DNA of 64,000 nt from Magnolia sinica (lineage: Eukaryota; Streptophyta; Magnoliopsida; Magnoliales; Magnoliaceae). The stretch is from the NCBI RefSeq assembly GCF_029962835.1, contig NC_080588.1, positions 64,318,001 through 64,382,000 of the forward strand, given 5' to 3'. Below the pieces are notes generated by a model. That model was not told the origin of the DNA. It saw only the letters and a list, made by a program, of their open reading frames with translations, and searched no databases. The translations under genes and the position numbers were made by a program. Shown here piece by piece: positions 11,484-21,826 of this stretch (its first letter is position 1; each line of letters opens with the position of its first letter).

Positions 11484-11728
11484 GGCTGTACACGAGCCAA
11501 GCTCGCTCGGCTCGGCTCAATCTAGCTTGACTTGACTTGGCTCGAACGATGACTCGAGGCGAGCCAAGTTTCAAATGACCCAGATCGTTTTGAAAACAAG
11601 TTGAGTTCGATCATAGTGGATCTTGACTTGACTCAACTCAAACTCAGCCCGGCTCAAAGCTCGAGCTTGAGCTCGGCTCAACTTGAATATATATTATGTT
11701 ATATGTAATATATTATATTTAAAATTAA

Positions 11729-11806
<78 letters not shown>

Positions 11807-12045
11807 AATATTTGATTTGGGAGTTGGGTCGATGTTGGTTGGGTCAATTGGGTCGGGTTGAGTTGAGTGTCAATTGGGTTAGGTTGTTGAGTTGAGTCGG
11901 GTGCTAAACTCGCCTCAAGCTTGATTTGAAATTTTTGAAAAACAAGCCAAGCTCTAATGGTAAGCTCGAGACTGAGCTCAAGCTTGAACTCAAGGAGAGT
12001 GTGGACGAGTCAAGCCAAGCCTTTGGTGATTGTTCATGTTCAAAA
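11484..12045. repeat. GAGC/GGCTC-rich degenerate repeat with (TA)n core
   Basis: Starts GGGCTGTACACGAGCC and is full of GAGCTCGGCTCAA-like words on both sides of a (TA)n tract. A related block with similar ends lies at 42154-42790. The mirrored word content suggests a decayed terminal-inverted-repeat element, but I cannot fix its boundaries. Confidence 0.5.
11734..11805. repeat. (TA)n microsatellite
   Basis: About 36 uninterrupted TA units. Confidence 0.95.
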
Positions 12046-13740
12046 CAAAAGAGCCAAATTATTAAATAGTTGTAATAATGTAAATAAAAGTATTTATTTG
12101 TTGTCTTTGCACCATACAAAGTTACATTAACTAACGTTGACTCTGGACTTAGTCATATTAACGGTTTGGATCATTGGATGATGACCCAGATTCAAAGGAT
12201 ATTGTCCCAACATATCATCTTTATAGGTCGGAATGTATCGGAGCAAACCTCTACTGGTGTAAAAAATAAAATAAAAATTGCAAGTTACTTATAAATGGGT
12301 TGGATATAGGTCATATTATAATACTTGGACATTGGATATGTATATAGGTTTGCATATTGTTAAAAATAGTGGGATATATTGCGGATACAACTATGGTCTG
12401 AAGAAGACGGATGTAAGTTTGGATACTCGGGTAATCAAACATCCAACTAATATATAATTAAAAAAACTAAAAATAAGTTTAAGTACCTAATAAAATTAAA
12501 AATATATATATATATCTAAAATAAAAGATAATTTCTATAATATGATTAACTGATGTTAAGTTACAAAGCCTAAAACATTGAAGCAAATATCAAGTCCATC
12601 ATCCATGTTAATGTGTAGTACTCAACACTGTAGAATTTAATATACATGTATTCGTATTTAAAGTTTTATTTAAAAACATTATTATTTGAGTAAATTCTGT
12701 AAATGTCATTGGGTATGTCTGGTACTTGGATAAAGGATATCAATTTGCAAGCACAGAGCATGCCACACATCGAATGTGTCAGCATGGCACGTGCAAGATC
12801 TAAACCATCCATCAACTGTTCTGACCTTGTACATGTTTCCAAAAATAAAATCTCGTCTAATCATATTGTGGGTCCCACCGTTTTTAATCTGTGGATGGGT
12901 TACAAAAATTCAGCAAGTTTTTCAGAGGTGTATATTTGTTTTTGCAAACTGTAGCTCACCTGAGCAGTGGATCGACTTGATTCATGGGATAGGGCATCAA
13001 TGTAGTGGTACTATTCCGATGGATGGATTGGATCTAGGAGCTATAGTGCCCTTCTGGCACATGTGTGGTATGTATAGGAGCATTATGTGTAGTGTATACA
13101 TACATTATGGAGATGCATTGATCATATGCGTCACCACAAGCCCAGTGGCTGCGGGAGTTAGAGATCCCAGCCATTCATCAGGTGGCTCCCATTATGGAGA
13201 TGCTCTGACCCAAGATTAAGGCTGATAAATGATCAGGTGTGCTGCAACTTATGATATCTAAAATGGACACCTGAAATGATTAACGTATTTTTATCATTGT
13301 AGCCATATGATGGGACTGCATTTTTTGGCCCGGACTTGGGTTCTAGCCCAAATACAATACTACTAAATATAGGCCCTTGCCTAACCCATGAGCATAAAAG
13401 TTAACCGAGGACTGACCTGCAGAGTTCTTGGTTAGAGCCCAGTGGGCCATTCCAGCCAACCCATTAATAGTCGTAGCTAGAACCGGGAATAAAGATAGCA
13501 AATGGTGAAGATTTTGAAATTATCCAAGCATTTGGTTTTTCTAAAATAAGAATAATATTAACTTAGAAACTTCCAATATTAGCTTGAAGAGATTTTTGGA
13601 AATAAGCTAGCTCAGGTCCTAGGCTCAAGCCCAACTACGTTTTTGTTGTTTTGTATAGCTTTCTCATTGGAATGGCCCATGGACTCTCAAGGCCCAAGCA
13701 TGCCCAAACATGACCTGTGCTTAAAATAATTCTCCTTTGA
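12046..13740. other. Intergenic DNA, no gene seen
   Basis: AT-rich to 12700. The 12776-13219 frame (147 aa) has a repeat-like composition and no known motifs. From 13320 the sequence is rich in GGCCCA/TTGGGC words, a low-complexity repeat also seen at 13810-14010 and 42850-43700. Confidence 0.5.
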
Positions 13741-13742
13741 AA

Positions 13743-13744
<2 letters not shown>

Positions 13745-13790
<46 letters not shown>
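13745..13790. repeat. (AG)n microsatellite
   Basis: About 23 AG units. Confidence 0.95.
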
Positions 13791-13792
<2 letters not shown>

Positions 13793-14137
13793 GGACCAGG
13801 CGAACCTTCAGGTTCAGGGTCTGGTAATTCATCTTTGCCAGGGAGCCAACCTGTCCCAGGTACTGGACCTAGATTTGAAGCCCAGGCGTCCTTTCACGCC
13901 AAGTTTATGAACCGCCTTGGCCCATGGGCCGGATTACCTGGCCCACTCTTTAAAATATGAGGGGGCTTTCTTCCCCTAATCTTGGCCCAGGGCTGCCAAT
14001 TGATTGGCCCATTTCTTTATCAATCAACTGAGGACAACCAATTCTACTTGGAACCAATATCTCATGATAAGATGGCATTTAGGGCATCTATGGTAAGTCT
14101 CCCAAGATAGATGGTTCAGATTCTTTTACAGTATACT

Positions 14138-14735
14138 TGTTGTATTTGATGTCTTAAATCGAGTCAGATACAAGGTCTGTTAATGTCATTGATAGTCTGT
14201 TCGATGTCACCTTCGATGGCATGGAACAGTTCTCAATCATTTCAATATTTTTTGAATTTTCTTCAGTTGGTTGCTAGACTATCTGGGCATTTTTTCGATG
14301 CCATCAATAGGGCTTCAATGGCATTGATAGAATTAGTTCGATGCCATCTGCAGGCCTTCGATGGCATTAAGGGGATTCTGCGCAGTTTTTACACAAAACT
14401 GTGAATTTGCGGGATTTGTTTCTGATTTCATTTGGAATTCTTTCCAAAGCTATATATAGGGTGTAAATGGGATTTGGGAAGTGTTCTAAGGATTTCTAAA
14501 TCGTCCTAAGGTTTCAAAGAGGTATAGCAAGGGTAAGATTCAAGGTTGTTCGAATTGGGTAAGCATTCTCTCTTTGTAATTTCTGCTTTCATAGTGGTCA
14601 TCTGTCACTCTATACTGTGATATTTTTTTGAAAGAGTTTTTTCCCGTTAAAATTCCTATATTCTCTTTGTGTTTGCTTTGTGCTATTGGATTGCTATCCT
14701 AAATTCATCTCTGTATGATTCCGCAATCCCCAACA
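14138..14735 (+). mobile_element. Solo LTR of the copia family, perfect TSD
   Basis: 598 bp from TGTTGTATTTG to CCCCAACA, flanked on both sides by ATACT (14133-14137 and 14736-14740). It contains the family words GATGTCTTAAATC, TCGATGCCATC and GTTCGAATTGGGTAAGC found in the LTR at 968. No internal region is present, so this is a recombination-derived solo LTR. Confidence 0.9.
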
Positions 14736-14740
14736 ATACT

Positions 14741-14970
14741 CAATCACATGTAAGGTAGGGATGAAAATAAATTAGAAGCGAATTGCCTGGCCACCCAGAC
14801 CCAGGGTGGCAAGATTTGATTGGTTATATGCTTCTGTTAGAGAGATATGGCACGTTGGGAGAGCCGCACTAGTACTCCAACCAAATCCCGCCACATTATG
14901 ACATTAGTGGCAGAAGTAGATTAATTGCGTCCTGCCATGCCAGGAGGATGGACCTGGTTGAGGCAGGGGT
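14741..14970. other. Intergenic DNA, nothing recognised
   Basis: Short unique-looking stretch between the solo LTR and the first foldback repeat of the array. Confidence 0.4.
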
Positions 14971-14974
14971 TCCA

Positions 14975-15372
14975 TGGGGCCACTGTAAGGTATGCGTTTC
15001 ATCGACAGCTGTTCTTCTTCTTTTTTTCCCGATTATTTCGGCCTAAGCCAAAAAATAGGCAGTGATGTTTATCCACAGAAACCAATGGTGATAACGGCGC
15101 TCATTGTTGAAACCTTCTTAGGGCCTACCGTGATGTTTATCCAACCTATTCATAAGGCCGTATGGACCTAAAGCAGAAATACAAATACAATCTTGATGAA
15201 AGCTTTTGAGGCTTTCAAGAAGTTTTTAATGGTGAGCGGTCAATACTAACTGTGTGGTCCACTTGAACTTTGAATCTATTTATTTTAAGGCTCATGCCAT
15301 GTGATGATCTAGTAAAATAGATGGGATAAAACCCACGCATCACAGTGACTGGGTTACCAAGCAATCCGTGGC
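14975..15372. repeat. Foldback repeat, degraded copy
   Basis: Carries the family phrases CCTACCGTGATGTTTATCCAACC, CAAGAAGTTTTTAATGGTGAGCG and GTGGTCCACTTGAACTTTG, but both ends are eroded and no target duplication is readable. Confidence 0.65.
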
Positions 15373-15494
15373 CAAATGAATTAGGCAGGATCCGACAGGA
15401 CTGCATGGTGACCCTGCCACTACGAATGTCCGTGGTGACCTGACGAGGTGGAAATTTTATTAGGCCACCAGCTCATTCGAGTATGACATAACAG

Positions 15495-16410
15495 GATGCC
15501 GATTGTGTCCTGGTAGGGCCCACCTTGATGTATGTGTTTTATCTATACCGTGCATTCATTTTGTCTGGTCATTTTAGGGTTTGAGCAGTAAAAATGAAGT
15601 AGATCCAAGGCTCAAGTGGACCATACAGTGTGGATTGAAGGACCACAACTGAAAACTTCTTAGAACCATGAAAGTTTTTATAAGGAGCCATAGAAGTTTT
15701 GGATCCAGTTGATGTTTGTGTTTTCTCTTCATATCAGATGGCAAATTAACATAACTGCACTCAATTATGCAGGAAGCTTTTTATCACTCTTTACTGTGGT
15801 GTAAGGACTTTACGAGGACATATCCACATTGTCCATCCAATTATCCTTTCATTTCAGGGCATGAGATCAAAATTAAAGTATATCCCACGCCCAAAAGGAC
15901 CATACCACTAGAAAAAGTAGGAATTGAATGTCTCCCGTTGAAAACTTCCTAGGGCCAAAGAAATTTTGGATCATGCTGATATGTATGTATTTCCTTAATT
16001 TATCCATATATTTATATGACCTTAAGAATAAGTAGGATGACGAATAAACATTAGTTAGACCTTGTTATCTCCACTTTTTTATCTGGTGTGACCCACTTAA
16101 ACTTTGGATTTGCTTCAATTAACAGCTCATCCCTAAATTGAACGGATGGATGGCGTTGACAAAATACATACATCAGGGTGAGCACCACAGTCCGTCTGCT
16201 CTGGGTGGTGGGCTCGAATTCGGTGGTGACCCCTCCAATACCAGTGGATATCTGGAAAAATAGGCAGATCCAAAACTCAGGTGAATCACACCATAGGAAA
16301 TAGCGGTGATTGAATGCCTACCATTAAAAACTTCATGAGCCACAACAAGAGATTTGGATGGCAAATAAACATTAAAGCGGGAAGATTTTAATTGTAGGCT
16401 TTCAATCACC
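15495..16410. repeat. Cluster of degraded foldback repeats
   Basis: At least two overlapping copies. One starts near GGGCCCACCTTGATGTATGTG (15516); another right arm ends near 16245 with GGGTGAGCACCACAG..GGTGGTGACCCC; a fragment with CACACCATAGGAAATAGC follows to about 16400. Order and orientation are scrambled, consistent with nested insertion and deletion. Confidence 0.6.
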
Positions 16411-17005
16411 GGAAGCGGATTGGCTGGTGTAGCACACCCCACTGACGTGGCTGGTGTGGGTAGATGTCATGCGTAGAGGATCGCTGGCGCTTCTCGTGCT
16501 CGAGTTGTACGAACGGTCCAAAGGAGATCAAAGTAACATGGGTCACACAATGATGTATTTATTGCATCCACACCGTTCATCCATTTTCCAAATCATTTTA
16601 GAGCATCAGCCTAAAAATGAGTCATATCCAAGGCTCAAGTTAACCACACAGACATTTGTGAGGCCCACCGTAATGTTCATTTTTCATCCAATCTACTCAC
16701 GAGGTCACACAGACATGGATGAAGAAACAAATATCATTTTGATCCAAATGTTCCGTGGCCCCAAAAGGGTTTCAATGGTAGACAATCAATCCCACATATC
16801 TCATGATGGGACCCACAGACTGGGTGACGTGAACACACTAGTCAGATCAGTGGTGTCGGGTACACCATCCAATCCCCTTCCTCCATCGTCACTGTTTCAC
16901 GTGGTGTTATCTACTTGAGATTTGGATCTGATACAATTTTGGATAATAACCTAAAATGAGGTGGGAAAATGAATGAACGGCGTGGATGGTGGGGTTCGCA
17001 GCTTT
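16411..17005. mobile_element. Foldback MITE, GGAAGCGGATTGGCTGGTG end type
   Basis: Left end GGAAGCGGATTGGCTGGTG at 16411. The right arm runs into the next element without a clear terminus. The 154-codon open frame inside it (16454-16918) is not a gene. Confidence 0.7.
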
Positions 17006-17023
17006 GAAAGCACTGACAACTAG

Positions 17024-17551
17024 GGGCGCGGATTATTAGGTGCTACCCCACCCCGCTCTGGCTAGAGACGGACGATCCTGTCAGTGATTTGGGGTCCACT
17101 GTGATGTATATGTTTTATCCACACCGTCCATCTACTTTGATAGATCATTTCAGTACCTAAACTCAAAATGGAGGCAGATTAAAGGGTTCAGTGGACCACA
17201 CCACAAGAAGAGTGGGATTAAAAGCTTGTGGCTGAAAACTTCTTAGGGACCGCAGAAGTTTTGGATCAAGCTGATATTTATGTTTCGCATTCATACACGT
17301 CTGTGTGATATTGTGAACAGTTTGGATGACAAATAAACATCATGATGGGCTGTAAGAAGTTTTGAACGGTAGGAATTTAATCCCCTCTGAGTCTGGTGGT
17401 GTGGTCCACTTGAGCTTTCAATATGTTTTATTTTCGAGATCATGCCTTAAAATGATTTTTCAAAACAATGAATAGCGTGGATAAGACATACATGATGGTG
17501 GGCTCCACATATCCCGTCACAGGACCTTCCGTCTCTATCCAATCCGCGCAG
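17024..17551. mobile_element. Foldback MITE, GGGCGCGGATT end type
   Basis: Starts GGGCGCGGATTATTAGG and ends TATCCAATCCGCGC. The inner arms read GTCCACTGTGATGTATATG on the left and CATACATGATGGTGGGCTCCAC on the right, so the copy folds back on itself over about 500 bp. Confidence 0.75.
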
Positions 17552-17585
17552 GACGAATGCCAATCATGATAGAGGGGTTCACAGG

Positions 17586-18111
17586 GGAAGCGGATTCGCC
17601 ACTCCCCCTGCCACCATCCCCGTGGCTGATGGTCCGTGCTCTGTGGGCCCCACCATGATGTATTTGTTTCTTCCATTCCGTTCATCCATTTTTACAGATC
17701 ATTTTATGGCTTGATCCGAAAAATGAGAGGGATATAAATCTCAGGTGAACCACACCATATGAAAACAATAGTGATTGGATATCCGCCATTAAAATCCTCG
17801 TAAGGCCCACTGTACTATTTATTTGACATCCAATATGTTGATTAGGTCATACAGGCCCAGATGAAGGGAAAAAACAAAAATCAGCTTGATCCAAAACTTT
17901 TATGGCCCCCAAAATGTTTTTAACGGTCGATGCTCATTCAAAACTGTTTCCTTTAATGTGGTCCACCTGCGACTGAGATATACCTCATTTTTGGTCTCAT
18001 ATCGTAAAATGATCTAAAAAAAATATATGAACAGCATGGATGAAACACATACATTATGGTGGCGCCCACAGCACCGACCACCAGCCAAGGGGGAGTAGCC
18101 AATCCGTTTCC
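17586..18111. mobile_element. Foldback MITE with perfect 9-bp TSD
   Basis: 526 bp, starting GGAAGCGGATTCGCCACTC and ending GAGTAGCCAATCCGTTTCC. The 9-bp word GTTCACAGG lies on both sides (17577-17585 and 18112-18120). This is the cleanest copy and the best evidence for 9-bp, Mutator-like target duplication. Confidence 0.9.
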
Positions 18112-18120
18112 GTTCACAGG

Positions 18121-18738
18121 CAAGCGGGCTGGCTGGTGTACCTCACACCACCTATATTGCTGCAGTATTGATGTCAGCAAGTTCTGTAGATCTAATTACG
18201 AGGTGTGTGTTATATTTAAACTGTCCATCCATTTGACGAAATAATCTTAAGATTTGAGACAAAAAATAAGACTGATCTAATATTAAGTCGAGCACACTGC
18301 AAAAAGCAGTGATGTATTGGACATCTACCATTGAAACCCTTTTTGGGGTCACAAAAGTTTTGGATAATATAAAATTTATTTATACTCTTCATTTAAGTCT
18401 TTGTGACCTTATGAACAGGTTGGATGGAAATTAAACGTTATTATAGGCCCTACGAATCTTTTAACGGTGAAAATCATTATCTCCGCTGCTATTTGTGGTG
18501 TGGTCCACATGATCATTGGATATGATTCATTTGTTGAATAATGATGTAAAATGATCTCTAAAAACAGATGAATGAGGTAAATATAATAAATACATCACTA
18601 CAGGGCCCATGTAACTTTCCTCTACTTTGAACTGTTCGTACAACCCAGAGCTCGAGGAGCATCGGTGCTTGACCTCGCATGACACGCATCCACAGCAGCT
18701 ACATAAATGGTGTGTGGTACAGCAGCCAATCCGTTTCC
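18121..18738. mobile_element. Foldback MITE abutting the previous one
   Basis: Begins immediately after the TSD of the element at 17586 and ends CAGCCAATCCGTTTCC. The following bases GTTCACAAC (18740-18748) match GTTCACAGG at 7 of 9 positions. The three words at 17577, 18112 and 18740 therefore look like products of two successive insertions at one target. Confidence 0.8.
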
Positions 18739-18769
18739 GGTTCACAACTTTTCCCATCACCGATTAGCA

Positions 18770-19144
18770 AGAAGTGGATTGCTTGGCGTACCTCACACCA
18801 TCTATATTATATAGCTGCTATATTAACGTTAGCAGGTTCCATTGGTCTGACAATGAAGTATGTGTTATATTCAGACCGGCCATCTATTTGATGAGCTCGT
18901 CTTATGGCTTGAGATGAAAAATAACAAAAATAAGATGGATCTAACAATCAAGTGGGCTACAATGTAAAAACCAGTCGGGGATTGAACATTTACTATTAAA
19001 ATCCTTTATGGGGTCACAAAAGTTTTGGATGAATATGAAATTTATTTTTCCTCTTTATTGAAAATTTGTACCTTATGAACATATTGAATGTAAAATAAAT
19101 GTTATGTTGGGCCCTATAAATTGTTTAACGGTGAAAATCAATCA
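18770..19144. repeat. Foldback repeat, left part only
   Basis: Left end GAAGTGGATTGCTTGGCGTACC and core up to about 19140, where it joins the right part of a different subfamily. Confidence 0.65.
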
Positions 19145-19598
19145 ATGGTGTGATCCAAATGGGCCTACCATGATACATGTAGATCATTTTATGGTAAGAA
19201 GGAAATAATGAGGTATATCGAAATATCAAGCAAACCACATTACAAGAAACAGCATTGAATGAACGTTGAACATTAAAAACGTTTCGAGGGCTATAAAAGT
19301 TTTGAATCAAGTTGATATTTATTGTTTCCTGTCGTCATCAGGATCTTTATGGCCTAATTAATAGATTGGATGTCAAATAAACAGTATAGTCGGCCTTAGG
19401 AGGATTTTAATGGTGGATATCCTATAATTATTGTTTTCCTGTGATGTGGTCCATCTAAGATTTATATCCTTATCATTTTTTTATCAAACCATAAAATCAT
19501 CTGTAAAAATGGATGAAACTCATACATCATGGTGGGCCGACGGAGCACAGAACACCAGCCACGGGGCTTGTGTCAGGGGGAGTAGCCAAGGCGTCTCC
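19145..19598. repeat. Foldback repeat lacking its left end
   Basis: Starts inside the core (GGGCCTACCATGATACATG) and ends GGGGGAGTAGCCAAGGCGTCTCC. With the preceding fragment it may be a chimera of two subfamilies joined at 19140. Confidence 0.65.
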
Positions 19599-19625
19599 TT
19601 AGCTGCAACCTCCGTGAGTACTGGT

Positions 19626-20139
19626 GGACGCGGATTGCGTCCTAACCCTGCCTGGACAGTAATCCATCAGGGCAGGACTCTGTAGGGCCCACTGTGATGT
19701 AAGTATTTCATCCACGTTGTTCATCGTTTTTCTCATATTATTTTAAGATATAAACCAAAAAATGAGGCAGGTACAGGGCTTAAATGGACCATAAAGTAGA
19801 GATTTATGTCCACCATTAAAAACTTCTTATGAGCTAGAGAAATTTCTGATCAAGCCGATATTTGTTTTTTCACTTCATTCACGTCTACATGACCTTATTA
19901 ATAGGTTGGATGGTAAAAAAAACATCATGGTGGCCCTTAGAAAGGCTTCAAGGGTGGGTGTCATTATCACTGCAGCTTCTTTTAGTGTGGTACACTAGAA
20001 CTATAGACATGCTTCATTTTTAGGATAACATCTTAAAATGATTTGATAAAAGTGATTAACAGAGTGAATAAAACACTTACATCACGGTGGGCCCCGTAGA
20101 GCCCCGTCTGGACAGTAATGTAGGACGCAATCCGCGTCC
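19626..20139. mobile_element. Foldback MITE, GGACGCGGATTGCGTCC end type
   Basis: 514 bp with terminal inverted repeats GGACGCGGATTGCGTCCTA and TAGGACGCAATCCGCGTCC. The flanks GAGTACTG and GAGTCACTG look like a target duplication that gained one base. Confidence 0.85.
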
Positions 20140-20173
20140 CGAGTCACTGTCAAATTCGAGTCCTTGGGTGGCC

Positions 20174-20791
20174 GGAAGCGAATTGGCTAGTGTACCACAC
20201 ACCGCTATATAGCTTGTGTATTGACGTCAGCAAGTTTTGTGGGTCTCATTATGAGGTACGTGTTATATCCAAACCGTCCATTCATTTGGTGAGCACATCT
20301 TAAAGCTTGATCTGAAAAATTATATATAGCTAAAGATCAATTGAACCACAGGCAGAAAGCAGTGGAGGATTGAACGTCTACCATTGAAACCCTTTTGGGG
20401 GTCACGGAAGCTTTGGATCAATATGAAATTTTTATTTGTTTTTTCATCTTCATCCATATATTTGTGACCTTATTAAGATATTGGATGGAAAATAAATGTT
20501 ATGGTAGGAATTCTTTAACAGTGAGAATCATAATCATCGCTACTATTTTTGGTGTGGTCCATTTGAGCTTTGGTTATGAATCAGTTTTTGTCTAATGCTC
20601 TTAAATAATCTCGAAAAATGGACGAATGGTGTAGATATAATAAATACATTATTGTGGGGCCATATAACTTTGATCTTCTTTGAACCGTTCGTATCACACG
20701 GAGCCCAACGAGCGTCCGCGGTCATCTTCGTACGACCCGTATCTACACCCGCTATATAACTAAGTGTGGTACACCAGCCAAATCTGCTCCC
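20174..20791. mobile_element. Foldback MITE with perfect 9-bp TSD
   Basis: Left end GGAAGCGAATTGGCTAGTG, right end CACCAGCCAAATCTGCTCCC. TGGGTGGCC occurs on both sides (20165-20173 and 20792-20800). Confidence 0.88.
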
Positions 20792-20884
20792 TGGGTGGCC
20801 ATCTCTCACAGTCGATAGGTGGCTTAGTAAAAATCTGCCGCGTCGGATCACCGTGGATCTCCACCCCATCTACGTCTGCAAGAT

Positions 20885-21465
20885 GGAAGCCGATTGGCTG
20901 GTGTACCACACACCAACTAGTTGGTGTAGGTACGTGTCATATTCTACTCGATCTCTGAGTTGTATGAACAGTTGAAAGGAGATCAAAGTTACATGCCCCA
21001 CATTGACTTATTTATTGTATTCATACCATTCATTCATTTTTTTGATATTATTTTAAAGCATTATCAAAAAAATGAATCATATCCAAAAATCAACCAGGCC
21101 CCACCACAAATAGCAGCAGGATAATAATTTTTACAGTTAAAAAATTAGTAGGGCTCATCATAACTTTTATTTTCCATCCAATCTGTTCATAACGTTACGA
21201 ATATCGGTATGAAAAATAAAAAACAAATTTCATATTGATCCAAAACTTGTGACCCCAAAAGGGTTTCAATGGTAGAGGTTCAATCCCCCACAGCTTTTTT
21301 CAGTGTGGTCCACTTGATAGTTATACCTGTCTTAATTTTCGTCTCAAGACTCCTGATGACCTCTCAAAATGTATGAACGGCTTGGATATTACACAAACCT
21401 CATAACAGGATCCATAGAACTTGCTGACTTCAATAACTAAGCTATATAGGCAGTGTGTGATACAC
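20885..21465. mobile_element. Foldback MITE, right end eroded
   Basis: Left end GGAAGCCGATTGGCTGGTG. The right arm ends near GTGATACACCACACCAGC without the expected CCGCTTCC, where the next copy begins. Confidence 0.7.
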
Positions 21466-21826
21466 CACACCAGCGATATAGCCGATGATGTGCCATGTGG
21501 GTGCGTGTCGTGCCAAGACGAGCACTGACAATCGTCGAGTTCCGAGTTGCAGGAACAGTTCAAATTACATGGCCCCAAAATGATGTATGTATTATATCAC
21601 CGTTAATCCATTTATAAAGATCATTTTAAAGCATGAACTAAGCAATAAATCATATGCAAAGCTCAGGTTAACCACACCACAGATAGCAGCGGCAGTAATT
21701 TTCTGTCCAATCGGTTTATAACATCACGAATTCCTGGATCAAGAGGCAAAAATAAAATAAAATCATATCGATCCAAAACTTCTTTGATCAAAAGGGTTTC
21801 AATGGTAGAAGTTCAATCCCCCACTG

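Noticed and set aside
16454..16918. 154-codon open frame
   Set aside because: It lies fully inside a foldback MITE; similar frames recur in other copies with stops, and there is no protein motif.
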